Assembly (NCBI GenBank): GCA_022605955.1
Contig: JAKCOZ010000007.1
Coordinates: 11,103,501-11,167,500 of the forward strand
Direction of reading: 5' to 3'
DNA from: Rallus limicola
Lineage: Eukaryota; Chordata; Aves; Gruiformes; Rallidae
Length of the DNA: 64,000 nt
The position numbers and the translations under genes were made by a program. Below, piece by piece: positions 1 through 10,335 of this stretch; positions within the stretch are counted from its first letter, which is position 1; every line of letters begins with the position of its first letter. The notes below the pieces were generated by a model that was not told the DNA's origin, did no database searches, and saw nothing but the letters and a program-made list of their open reading frames with translations.

Positions 1-142
1 AGTGACCATCCCTGGAGGTATTGAAAAGATATGTAGATGTGGTGCTTAGGGACATGGTTTAGCAGTGAACTCAGTAGTGTTAGGTTAATCTTGCAGGTCA
101 TCTTAAAGTTCTTTTCCAACCTGAATGATTCTATGATTCTGT
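1..142 (+). mobile_element. CR1 LINE, 3' end fragment
   Basis: This is the 3' untranslated end of a CR1 retrotransposon in plus orientation, entering from the left edge of the window. It shows the usual order of landmarks: CCCTGGAGGTATT, then GTAGATGTGGTGCTTAGGGA, CATGGTTTAG, TTTTCCAACCTGAATGATTC, and the 3' tail ATTCTATGATTCTG, the short repeat CR1 uses instead of poly(A). Scattered substitutions and small gaps suggest a moderately old copy. Most of the element, if present, lies outside the window. Confidence 0.92.
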
Positions 143-770
143 AATTCTCCTAGAAGTCAAGTAAACTGCTACAGTTTTGACAAATGGTTGCAAATATGTA
201 CCACTCATCACTCTGTAATACTCTGTGTTACTCTTTTGGTGAAAAATAATCTTTTCATAGAAATATTTTTAGTCTTCTGTGGCTGAATTTCCAATCTATT
301 GTATGGCAGGGCATGCTTGGTACAAGGCTTGTGAGTCACAGGTACTTGAGGCGGCCTCCTGAAACACACCTGAAGCTTAATTCTGTGTACCATACATAGA
401 AGGAAGTTCTCACTGTGACTTCATTCATGCTTTTGGCATCCCAACATTATTCCTGGTGATAAAAGAATAATAGAATGAATAAGCAGCTAAAACACAGGAG
501 AGGAGAATGAATTTAAGCTTCAGGGAAGCTGAGAACACACCCTGGCTCTCATCACTTCTGTACACTGTGCCCATTTTAATCCCTCATCCAGCCCTCGATA
601 CAAGGGATTAAATAGTCAAACATTTTAAAATGTTCGTCTTTCAGAAATTCTCAGGTCTCTTTTTCAGAAGTGACACAGTATGATTTGCATGTATTTACAT
701 TTTGATAAGCTGTTTATTTTTTAAAAGATTTTTTTTTTTCTGTAGAAAAAAAGGAGGACTTTGAAGTCCC
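143..770. other. Non-coding AT-rich stretch
   Basis: I see no open frame with coding-like codon use, no repeat family and no convincing splice-site pair here. A run of T at about 729-739 and an A-run at about 745-752 are simple low-complexity tracts. Confidence 0.6.
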
Positions 771-866
771 AGAATCACAGAATCACAGAACTGTAGGGGT
801 TGGAAGGGACCTCAAGAGATCATTGAGTCCAATGCCCCTGCCAAAGCAGGTTCCATATATAGTCCC
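771..866 (-). mobile_element. CR1 LINE, short 3' end fragment
   Basis: Read on the plus strand it begins with the inverted CR1 tail (AGAATCACAGAATCACAGAA), followed by TGTAGGGGTTGGAAGGGACC and TCATTGAGTCCAATGCCCCT. That is the last ~90 bp of a CR1 copy inserted on the minus strand, severely 5'-truncated. The tail holds about two copies of the 8-bp repeat. The edge near 860 is uncertain. Confidence 0.9.
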
Positions 867-2959
867 TAATACATAGTTGAAACAAAACCCATGTATAACT
901 ATCTCTGCATATACTATAATATAAAAAAAAAAGAGAGAAAAAATGTCAGGAACAATAAAGTGTATAGTGTTCTTCAGTGCCTGAAGGCCACCTTAGCTTG
1001 TACTTAAGGTTAGACAGTATTGAGGATGTATTTCACTTCCTTTGCTTTTAGCTTAGAAAATTGACCAAGTCTACTGAGCACTACCTTTTTAAAAATTATT
1101 TAGGTAATAGAATATTTTTCTTATATTTCTTCCTACTTCTGTTCTTCAGTGATAGAAACTTCATGTGCTTTCCTCTCATTTTGTTGCAAAACGTGAAAAA
1201 AAGGGACAGTTTTTAATAGTCATGTATGCTGATGGGTGTCTGTTGACATCAATGAACTTCAGTTAAATTTCTGTATTTACATCTAAAAGCATGGCTAAAC
1301 TGTATTTTTTCAGTAGCTACTGGCTGCAATGGCTACAGGAAGTGGACTAGTGCTTTTTTGAGGTTTATAAAATAAAAATTAATGAGTCATCTTGTCACAT
1401 TTCCAACAATACCAATTTGTGATATCAGTGATCTCTGTAGAAGAGGGCAAAAAAAATGTGGTTTTGGGTTTTTTAGCTGGTCAGATGTGGCCAGCTGGTT
1501 TAACCAATGCTTGTGGGCTTCTTACAAGGAAAGCAATGTGTTTTCTTACTGTGCAGTTCCTTAGAGAGCAGGTTTCCTTAAAAAAGAGTCATAGATAGCA
1601 TGAGGTTGGTCAGAGGGTAGACATACTTGGTTGATTTTTCAGTAACAAGCCCCTACATTAGGAGAAAACACCAACATCTTTTATTTCTTAAATTGTAACG
1701 TATGGAGTAAGAAGCTAGGGAACTGGGACTGAAAGACCACCTGCAGGTTTTGGAACCATTTGGGTCTTCATGCATAGGACTACAGCTGAACAGATAGGAT
1801 AACCCTAACAGCACATAGCAGATTAATTACGATTAATATTGAAAATGATACAACTGTCTTGCTTAGTGTTTCCAGAACTTTATTTTTTCATTGTGGTCAG
1901 TTAGCACTGAGAAATTTATACTTATTATGTAAATATTTTTGGGAAAAGTGATATATGCAAATACTTTACTACCACCAGTCATACTCCTTAGCTATTCAGG
2001 GTGAGTTTTGGCTTCCTTTGTATGCCCTAGAAAATAATGATTAAACAGCATCCACATGTTAGGGTTTTGTTGGTTTTAGAGTGATGAAATTATATATTTA
2101 AAACTTTTTGTTACACTATTAGAGACATATGAAGTGGAAGCATTTTTCTTGAAGAGCACTTTCTGCACATCCTCTAGAATGCTCTTTTTTTTTTTCATAT
2201 TCCCTAACCTACCTTCCTCCTCCCTTGGTGGGGTGGTATCAGGGAACTCCCCTTCAGCACCCTCACTGATCTGGTAACAGCTAGTTTCTTCTTACTCTTC
2301 ACTGTCTTTGCTACAGTTTATTCAACTATGCTCTTTTTTTTTTTTCCAGGAAGAACATTTTACAGAGTTTTAAAAATTTTTGTCCCAAAAATATCAGAGT
2401 AAGTAGACTAAATGTATTAAAAGGAACAAACTCACTGACTGCAGCTCAACTGAGAATCTTCCTTTTATAGTTGTGGCTCAGTTAGTTTAAGAGTACAATA
2501 AAATAACGCCATTTATTGTTAATGTGTCTGGTAAGTGAAGTTAAAGAGATGTGCAGAGTTTAAGTCCTGCTCCATCAGTCATGCTTTGTTATGTGTTAGA
2601 AGGTGGATATTGCCTGCAAAAGAGGAAAAAATGGGAAGTTACGTGTTCCCAAGCTGTTATTTGATGAACGCTGCCACACAGGTGTCCTCATCATGTCATG
2701 ACCTCTTGGGAATGTCTTAAAAGTGAAAAAATAAACCACCCCCTGATAATGTAAATATGAAGTAAAATGAAAAACAGTGATAGAAGTTGGTGTCTAAGCT
2801 GATTTAAGCCTACCACGGAGGTGAAGCAGACCCTATTATAAGGGCAAGAAGGGGTACGCGGGGCACCTCTGAAGTGGCTTGAGCCGTGTAGTGGCACTGG
2901 CGCCTCTCCCTAGGTTTATTGAAGCTTTGTATTTGTGGGGGAAGCGAGTAAAAAACAAG
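867..2959. other. Non-coding AT-rich stretch upstream of the CpG island
   Basis: About 2.1 kb of AT-rich DNA with poly-T tracts near 2187-2197 and 2334-2345. Short open frames (about 60 codons) lack splice signals and coding-like codon choice. No recognisable repeat family. It probably lies 5' to the promoter-like island that follows. Confidence 0.55.
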
Positions 2960-3260
2960 GAACGAGATCTAATCTCTTAAATAAGCGCCGTTTTTGCAGG
3001 ATCGAAAACTTGGTGCCTGGCGTTGTTGCTTCTGAACAACGAGGAGCTCGGGGGGTGGGGGTGACTCAGGGCGGGCGGCAGCTGCCGGCAGGGCCCCGGC
3101 GCTGGGCCGAGGCCTGGACTTTCCAGGCCGGGCCCCGGCGGTGGCGGCGGGCCGGGGAGGAGGAGGAGGAGGAGGGGGAGGAATGCTGCCGCCCTGACGT
3201 CAGGAGCTGCTCCTGGGAATGTTTTGCATTCCTCTTCCTGGCAGTGGTCAGGTGGCTTCC
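2960..3260. promoter_or_regulatory. CpG-rich promoter-like island with AP-1, GC-box, CRE and TEAD sites
   Basis: This is the only strongly GC- and CpG-rich segment of the window. Visible sites in order are: AP-1 TGACTCA at 3062-3068; overlapping GC-boxes in GGGCGGGCGG at 3069-3078; an E-box CAGCTG at 3079-3084; an NF-kB-like GGACTTTCC at 3116-3124 inside a perfect 8-bp inverted repeat (3111-3118 with 3122-3129); a GGGCCCCGGC repeat at 3091-3100 and 3131-3140; a GGA tract at about 3158-3180; a perfect 12-bp palindrome CCTGACGTCAGG (full CRE) at 3193-3204; and GGAATG at 3180-3185 and 3216-3221 with the inverted CATTCC at 3227-3232 (TEAD/M-CAT). There is no clear TATA box. The composition fits a vertebrate TSS region. 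Direction is not certain; I favour plus because coding-like exons follow on that strand, though the nearest strong exon (10.2 kb) is on the minus strand. Confidence 0.65.
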
Positions 3261-3284
3261 AGCAAAGAAGGAAGGAACAGCCGC

Positions 3285-3345
3285 TTCCAAAAAGAAGAGA
3301 AAAAAAAAGAAAAAAAAAAAAAAAAAAAGAAAAAGGGGGGGAGAG
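3285..3345. repeat. Purine-only A/G-rich tract beside the CpG island
   Basis: A stretch of almost pure A with interspersed G, containing an 18-A run, followed by GGGGGG and GAGAGAGCGCG. It reads as lysine/arginine codons on one strand and a phenylalanine/serine run on the other, so the long open frames over it (2935-3477 on plus) come from low complexity rather than from a protein. Confidence 0.8.
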
Positions 3346-4505
3346 AGCGCGATGAGGAAAAGAATACTTTATAATAAAAGTATTGTGGGGGAGGCACTTT
3401 TATTAAAAGCCAGATTGGGAATTGGAACCAGATGTTCTGCATTCGAAAGCTGCACGAATGTTAAATGCGTTTATTAATGACTGTGATGGCTGAGGTATTT
3501 GGCTATCTGCCTCACTTTAATCTCATTGCTCTGTATTTAAAAACAGTTCAGAAAAACTTTTTTTTTTTTTTTTGTACCCGGCTTTGGGTAGCTTCCTTTA
3601 TACAAATGTTAATTTAAATTAAAAAAAAAAAGCAACAAATCATACATTTTTCTGGGAGAATAGCCACCTATATGAAAGCAAGAAACAAGCAGGAAAACTG
3701 TCAACATTTGTCTTCTGTTAGTTTTAACATTTTGTGCTGAAAATTAATGTCTTTAAATTATGTTTCCTTCTTGATTTGTGGCTGTCGGATAATGCCTATG
3801 ATGTAAGCCAGGGAGGTCAGAACATGTAATTACTCTTGTTCACAAAGTACTTCCTATTCCCTTAAGTCTCTCTCTCCAATGTCTCTGTCAAAGTGTGTGT
3901 TTAAAGCAAAACAAGAGTAGATACTCAGTCCGAGGTGGGTAATGTAGGAACTGTATAGGAAATAACTGCTTTAAATCTACAGACAGGCCGAGTGTGTGTT
4001 TCATCTCAGTTTCAGGAGCAGTGTCTCTCCACCTTGGTGGTTGTACACATGGGGACTGTTGAGCACCCCTGGGGTGCCGATTTGCTTGTGCCTTGGTGGG
4101 GACTAGATACCACAGCCCATACAGTCACAAGCAGATTTGGGGTGTCTCCCAGGCAGGTGTGCATCCTTGTGCCACTGCGAGGCTGTGTTGTATGTGGGTT
4201 CTAAGATGTTCTGTGTAAAGCAAGGACTGCTGAACGAAGAGAAAGTCTGTGGTCATGTCTCCTTCAACTAACAGGCATGGTGATGCCCTAAATCCATGGT
4301 GGGGCATGGCTCTGTTTTTTAATATGCTCTCTCTGGACTGGGGCTGGTATATGATTTAAGTTGCACCATAGAGACAAGGCAGTGTCCTCATCTGACATGA
4401 TTTTTAAAAAAGTTATTTATGTGTTCCTGTTTATTGGCACTGCATGGAGTTGTATTTGTCTGCTGACAGTGGAGTTAACTGAGTGTATTCCCCAAGCAGT
4501 GTATT

Positions 4506-4535
4506 GGGGGGGGGGGGTGGTGTGGGGTGGGGAGG
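4506..4535 (+). repeat. G-run with G-quadruplex potential
   Basis: Twelve consecutive G at 4506-4517 are followed by GG, GGGG, GGGG and GG blocks separated by one to three bases. Four or more G-tracts with short loops meet the usual G4 pattern on the plus strand. Confidence 0.8.
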
Positions 4536-5493
4536 AATCTGGCCTGAGAGTGGTAGTTTTGGGGAAGTTCTCTGGAGCTGTGTCCCCATCCCAGGTGAGG
4601 CCTGTGACCGCCTGCCTTGTTTCCTGGTACGGGCTTGAAATGAACAGGCAGCTTCCTGCTACAGGGTGGATGCTCTGCTGAGGAATTTCCAGAAATGCTG
4701 AGAAGTGCTGACTCACAGCTTACGGCCCGGCTGGGCTGAGGGGAGGTTTTCAAGTCCTTGGCTGAAGCCAGCAGAAAATGTTGCTGTAATGTACTATTTT
4801 ATTTTTAGCAAGGGGGGGAGGCTGTGTTTCTTAGGATGAAATGCTTGTGAGTGGTTTCAAAATGACAGGCACTTTTAATGTATTTTTTTTTCTTTTCTAT
4901 TTTTAGAACTTGGAAAACAGGTTGTTTTGCTAAAATACAGGCACTTCTCTGTTTCCCAAGTAAATGGGTTGTTATAAAGGAGCCCTGAGGAGTTCGTGCA
5001 GGAAGACTTTTACCACCACTGCAGTTCAAAATGTCCTTCGGGGTAGAAGATACCAAAGTATTTGAGACTGAAACTCAGTTGGCACCTACTTGCATGTATT
5101 TCTCACTTCTGCTGAGGTGGGACTGCAGCTCCAATTGTTGGAGCTGAAAGCTAGCCAGGTATTTGATTGCTGCTGTTACAAGATCATTAGAAAAGCACCC
5201 TGCTTGAGTTTCGTCCTCCCTTATTTTTAGCAGACACTTCACAAGTAATTGGCGGTGCATTTTCTTTCTTTCTGAACAAAGTGCTGGATAAGGTTTTCTG
5301 CTAATGTTAACCAGAAACTAGAGTGAGGGAGGAGTATTTTTGAGCTGTACCACCTCTCAAAATATATTTTTTTGTGATTAGATTGCAGAGGCAAAGTTCT
5401 TTGTTTGTTTGTTGGGGTTTTTTTTGTCATTTTACATTCAGCACATTTTTTAACATACGCTTGTACGTGCATATTATCTGCTGGACAAGCATG

Positions 5494-5537
5494 GAGTAGT
5501 TTGGGATGATCTGTTTCTGAGTAGTTTGGGATGATCT
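5494..5537. repeat. 19-bp direct duplication
   Basis: GAGTAGTTTGGGATGATCT occurs at 5494-5512 and again, identical, at 5519-5537, separated by GTTTCT. The complete identity points to a recent local duplication. Confidence 0.9.
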
Positions 5538-5812
5538 CCAATGTATACACTGCCCCACGAGGTATCATAAATAATATCAAAATTTATGTAAACTTTTAAA
5601 ATTACGTCTAATTTCTAAAATTTACTGTCAGCTATTCTTCATTCACAGCTCTGTGCCTCCACATATAGAGTAGTGTGGGGACCTTTTTCACATCTTACTA
5701 GTGAGGTATGTAACAGTGAATGATCTGCAGACTACTTCTAACCACAATGCAAATAATTTTTGAGCCTGTAGCATATATCAGAACATTTCACATTAAAAAA
5801 AAAAACAAACAC

Positions 5813-6284
5813 AGAATCATAGAATGGTCTGGGTTGGAAGGGACTCCAAGGATCATAGAGTTCCCACCCCCCTGCCACAGGCAGGGACACCAACCTCCAG
5901 GCCTGGATCCAAGGTTGCCCAGGGCCCCATCCAACCTGGCCTTGAACACTTCCAGGGACAGGGCATCCACCACCTCTCTGGGCAGCCTGTTCCAGCATCT
6001 AACCACTTTCTCTGTGAAAAACTTCTCTCTAATATCTAACTTAAACCTTCCTTCCTTTAGCTTTAATCCATTCCACCTTGTCCTGCCATTATCTACCCTT
6101 TTAAAAAGTTGATTCCCCTCCTGTTTGTATGCTCCCTTCAGGTACTGGGAGGCTGCAATGAGGTCCCCCCACAGCCTTCTCTTCCCTAGGCTGAACAAGC
6201 CCAGCTCCCTCAGCCTCTCTTCATAGGGGAGGTGCTCCAGCCCTCTAATCATATTTGTGGCCCTCCTCTGAACTTTCTCCAACA
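5813..6284 (-). mobile_element. CR1 LINE with an open ORF2 C-terminus
   Basis: A minus-strand, 5'-truncated CR1. On the plus strand it starts with the inverted tail CAGAATCATAGAATGG and runs through the inverted 3' UTR into the end of ORF2. The minus-strand frame (stop-free from about 6294 down to 5788) shows the hallmark ORF2 C-terminal motifs: [74 protein letters not shown] and [12 protein letters not shown]. This is the extreme C-terminus of ORF2, downstream of the reverse transcriptase. The reverse transcriptase and endonuclease domains are missing, so it cannot be active. The lack of stops suggests a fairly young copy. Confidence 0.95.
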
Positions 6285-6534
6285 AAAAAAACAACCCCTA
6301 CACCTCTTCTAGCAACTATACAGCATCTGGCTTGAAAGTAACTGATATGCAGCTTCCCTGAGGAAGTACGTTTCCCTTATATCGGTGGATCATGCTTAAC
6401 CACTGTCCTCAGTTTTTGCCTCAGGTCCAAGTGATGGTATAGGACCCCCAGGTTCCCCATCTGACAATAATGAAGATAAAAAGCATATTTCTGTGCTGGC
6501 ATGAAGGCCATGATGTGTAGTGAGCTCATGTATT
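6285..6534. other. Unique spacer between two CR1 copies
   Basis: About 250 bp of unique-looking DNA separates the two minus-strand CR1 insertions. No gene or repeat is recognised. Confidence 0.5.
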
Positions 6535-7425
6535 CATAGAATCACCTGAGTTGGAAGGGGCCCATAAGGATCACCAAGTCCAACTCCTGGCTCCACACAG
6601 AGCCAGACAAGTCAGAGCATGGGACTGAGTGAAGAATCCAGATGCTTCTTGAATTCAGCCAAGCTCGGTGCTGTGACCACTTCCCTGGGGAGCCTGTGCC
6701 AGTGCCCAACCACCCTGCCAGTAAAGAACCTCTTCCTGATATCCAACCTAAACCTCCCCTGTCACAGCTTCAATCCATTCCCTTGTGTTTTCTCACTCAT
6801 CACCAAAGAGGAGATCAGCACCTGCCCCTTCGCTCCCCCTTGCAAGGAAGCCATAGATAGCAATGAGGTCTCCCCTCAACCTCCTCTGGGCTGAACAAAC
6901 CAAGGGACTTCAGCCTCTCCTCATAACACTTCCCCTCCAGACCCTTTACTGTCCTTGCTGCCCTCCTCTGAACACTGTCCTTATATCTTTGTGTCCCTCT
7001 TGTACTGCAGTGCCCGAAACTGCACACAGCACTCAAGGTGAGGCTGCACCAGCACAGTGTAGAGCAGGACAGTCACCTCCCTGGACCCGCTGGCCATGCC
7101 ATGCTTTGATGCACCCCAGGATACGATTGGCCCTCCGGGCTGCCTGGGCACAGTGCTGGCTCACGTTTAACTTGCTGTCACCCAAGACCCCCAAATCCCT
7201 CTCAGCATGGCTGGCCTCCAGTGTCTGATCCCCCAGTCTGGATGTGTAGCCAGGGTTGCAACTCACCAGGTGCAGAATCTGTCACTTGCCCTTCTTAAAC
7301 TTCCTGCGGCTGGTGATTGCCCAGCACTCTGATCTGTCCAGGTTTCTTTGTAAGGCTTCACACTCAATGGAGTCAACAGCTCCTCCCAATATGGTGGCAT
7401 CTGCAAATTTACTGTGAGAAAGTCC
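6535..7425 (-). mobile_element. CR1 LINE, longer and older minus-strand copy
   Basis: It begins on the plus strand with CATAGAATCACCTGAGTTGG and GTCCAACTCCTGGCTCCACA, passes GACCACTTCCCTGGGGAGCC, and reaches the ORF2 C-terminus in inverted orientation. The minus-strand frame gives SVQRRAARTVKGLEGKCYEE and, further upstream, SHAERDLGVLGDSKLNVSQH and ARRANRILGCIKAWHGQR, both typical of CR1 ORF2 after the reverse transcriptase. The frame is interrupted, so the pieces lie in different frames. The 3' UTR differs from the 5813-6284 copy, indicating another CR1 subfamily and a separate insertion. The 5' limit near 7425 is approximate. Confidence 0.93.
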
Positions 7426-10168
7426 CAGCCTTAGTTGTTTCAAGGGAAATAAGAGTCCTTGCACGTGAGCGGCTGGTGATTTTTGTGGAGAGAAATTACT
7501 GTAGCCTACACATATATCACAACATTTCCCAATCAAATCCACTTTATTAATGACTGGAACCTTGCCAGCTACCCATCTCCAGTAGAAACCTGTTCTCCTA
7601 ACCATATCTGCCAGTTCCCTCCCAAGATTTCATAGCAGCTGCATAATCTCCTTTTAGAGTTGCATAAGCATCTTTTCTTTGGTTGTGTCCTGGCACCCAC
7701 CAGTATACTGAGAAAAATAATATAGGCCTTACATTATTTCTAGCCACCTGTCAGTAATTTCAGGCCAAGAGCCATGAACAAATAGCCTTGCTTGTGCACC
7801 CTTTAGATAGATGTGTCATCTGACCTGGGTGGACATGCCTCAACTGGATTGTCTGACTCCAGATAACCCCTTCTACAATCTGCTGCTGCTTGACCCTTTT
7901 CTAGTTTGGATGAGGCACAGAATGTACCTTTTGGGGTAGATTCTGTCCCCAAACTTTTTTTTTTTTAGAAATAATTAAAAAATTATGTGTGAATCATGTC
8001 CAGCTTTCCAGGAAATGTTGGTACGAAGTGTCAGTGTAGTAAGAACATCTACTCATTTTACGGTCAGCTTTTTGTAATTGAATCTTCCCTAGTAGAATCC
8101 AGAAGTCCTTTCTAGTAATATCATACTTCACAAGCTGGTTCCTGTCTTTAATACAGACATGCCCTGTAAAGAGCTTTCTGCTTGTGGCAGTGTAAGCTTG
8201 TGCCTTCTCAGATATCTCGGTCTCCTCATGCTACCTGCTCTTGCATAGCTTTCTCATCTCTGCACTCTTTTGGTATGTTTTGCTGCTAATTGCACTACAG
8301 CCTTGGTGTCTGTGTGAAATCTCAGTGACTGATGCCTGTGCTTCAGCTGTCACACTACTTTTTGTTATTGTATCATCTTAAATAATTTTTACTTTTGATC
8401 TTAAAGAATTTACTACAACCTCCTTATATCTTCGCTGGCGGTCATCACAACAACCTATTTGTTTCCCCAAAAGGAAAACAAAAGCCAGATGAATGGTAAA
8501 ATTTGAGTAGTCAGCTACTTTATTCTTGTCATCATTTATGTGATAGCATTATTATTAATTGTGTCTTGCTCTTTTTGTTCAGAGTAGTCTCTTTTGGTGT
8601 TCAAAACAACTCAGTTCCAGAACTGCACTGCATATTACTTAACTGTTTGCTGGGTAAGGTCGATCATGCATCAATTTCTATACAAAGATGAGATTACAGT
8701 GGTTAAAAAAATAAGTAATTGTAAAAATTCTTAGTCAGAATGTGAGTATCCTAATTAGTGCAATTAAGTAAATCAAAATATTTTATTAAAGATTTAGAGT
8801 AACCCTTTCTGAGTAATTTTAAAGAACACACACATGTATTCTATGTATTCTATATGAATGATACATTTCAAGAATGTAGACTCATACTTAAAAGCAGTGA
8901 ATAGAAATCAGGCATAATTTGTTTGAGCAAAAAATCATATGGAGAGGCTGAGGACAGAAAGGTGGAACAGTTGGTTAAGAAAAAAATAGCTTACCATTAT
9001 TTTGTGAGGATCTTCCATCTCTCTCAGCCTCATCTAAAATCCTCTTCAGTTAACTTTTCAGTTCTCTTGATTTTAAGTCTTCTTTTTGATTGTTTATCTT
9101 TTTCCTTTATTTTCTTTTGATTACTGTCATGGTTCTTTCGGTGCAATCAAAATTCGAAGCTGGGTCACAAACTATCATTTAAAACTTGAACTGAATCAGG
9201 ATTAGCCTCTTCCAAGGTAGCAGTGAGTTGAATGGGATGTCAGTTTGCTTCAGGGTTCCCATGTGTCTTTTGTGGTAATCAGTATGTCAGAAAATGGCTA
9301 CATCTGTAACTGCTGAGAAGCCTGGTGCCAACTGTGCTGGTTGGGGGCTGCTGAGGACTTTGTTATTAACACATACGCACAGCGAGAGCCTTGTGCAGTA
9401 TGCAGCTCCAGTGCATACTAAAATCCAGTCAGCTGTGTGCCTAGCACTGCTGGGTACTGTGAACATCATGGCTTGGTGATTTCCTTCTTGTGTCAGTCAT
9501 TTCAGAGTCCATTTCAAAATGTCTGTGCTGCTCTGTAGCTGGGAGAATTTGTCTGTCTCTCTACATTCCTGACCTTCTACAGTAATACATCCTTCTGAAC
9601 CAGTGAAGCTATCAAAGGATACAGGTGGAACCATGTGTATAGAAGACAAACTTACCCAGGGACAGGAACATAGTTTTGACACAGACATGTCTGTGCTAGC
9701 AAGTATTGTGGTGTGATGTGACAGGAGCAGCTCTGTGGAGTAAAAGTGGGTGTGGGAGACTCAGTCCTGCTATATACATTGTGGGGTTTTACTCAAGACG
9801 GGCTGTAGGCTGGTCATGGTGGACCAAATGCCTTTTAGCAGTCAGAGCATCTCTTCAGGTCTAATTTAATCCAAAATGAATCCATTTTGTGAGCTCAGAA
9901 GGCAGCTCCACAGTCCACACCAAAGCACAGGGAAGATTGGGAGATTTGCTCCAAGAGCACACCACTGCAGGGCTGGTGTGGACACACCCGCAGATGACCA
10001 GACATCAGACCAGTCCATCTTTCTCAGTTGGCTTGCTCTGAGAATTCCTATTGTCATACATATACGCAGATGCACAGTTGTAAACAGATAAAACCCAGAC
10101 AATAAGCAGCTTTTTTTAGCACCAAGAATAAGGAAAAAAAACCCTGTGGATGTTCAGATTTTAAATAC
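7426..10168. other. Non-coding stretch between CR1 and the minus-strand exon
   Basis: About 2.7 kb without a supportable gene or repeat. AT-rich, with small poly-T and poly-A tracts. Short open frames at 9287-9479 and 9866-10102 occur on both strands of the same DNA and show no codon bias. Confidence 0.5.
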
Positions 10169-10335
10169 CTGGGCGTTGCTCTGTCTGGTGATGGTGATTG
10201 TGTAGCTATCATTGTAGCTGACAAAGTTCTGGACTTTGTCCTGCTGCATCTTCTCTGACAACTTGTGCTCTGCCATATACTCGATGGTGCAGCAAACATA
10301 CTTTGAATGATAAGTGGGGAAATCTGTCTTAAACA
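10169..10335 (-). CDS. Internal coding exon on the minus strand, product not recognised
   Basis: This is one of the strongest coding signals in the window. Reading on the minus strand, the sequence AAAATTACAG ends an acceptor at 10336 and CAG|GTATTT forms a donor at 10167-10168. The 167-bp exon has two leading bases completing a codon and then 55 codons, leaving phase 0. Codon choice is strikingly vertebrate-coding (AAG, CAG, GAG, GAC, AAC, ATC, ACC), ending in the ITITRQSNAQ region. The peptide has a Cys-Cys pair (KYVCCTIEYM) and a charged helix-like part (AEHKLSEKMQQDKVQ), with no membrane segment. I do not recognise the family. No partner exon on this strand was found with confidence, so gene extent and direction of neighbours are unknown. 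An overlapping minus-strand frame is also open (10054-10380) but its codons look unselected. Confidence 0.65.

Larger units (their letters stand above)
3346..5812. other. Non-coding stretch 3' of the island
   Basis: No exon with coding-like codons plus flanking splice signals is evident. It holds a poly-T tract at about 3559-3573, the G-run noted separately, and a short duplication at 5494-5537. If the 3-kb island is a plus-strand promoter, this would be 5' UTR or first intron. Confidence 0.5.

Noticed and set aside
2935..3477. 180-codon plus-strand frame across the CpG island, with a polyglutamate and polylysine run
   Set aside because: It comes from the GGA and A-rich low-complexity tracts. 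It has no ATG in good context near its start and the opposite strand is equally open.
4417..4753. Overlapping minus-strand frames of 92-99 codons
   Set aside because: Both frames are open over the same G-rich DNA, with proline/threonine runs caused by the G-run. No splice signals.
5788..6294. 168-codon minus-strand frame
   Set aside because: Not a host gene: its motifs are those of CR1 ORF2, so it is annotated as the retrotransposon.
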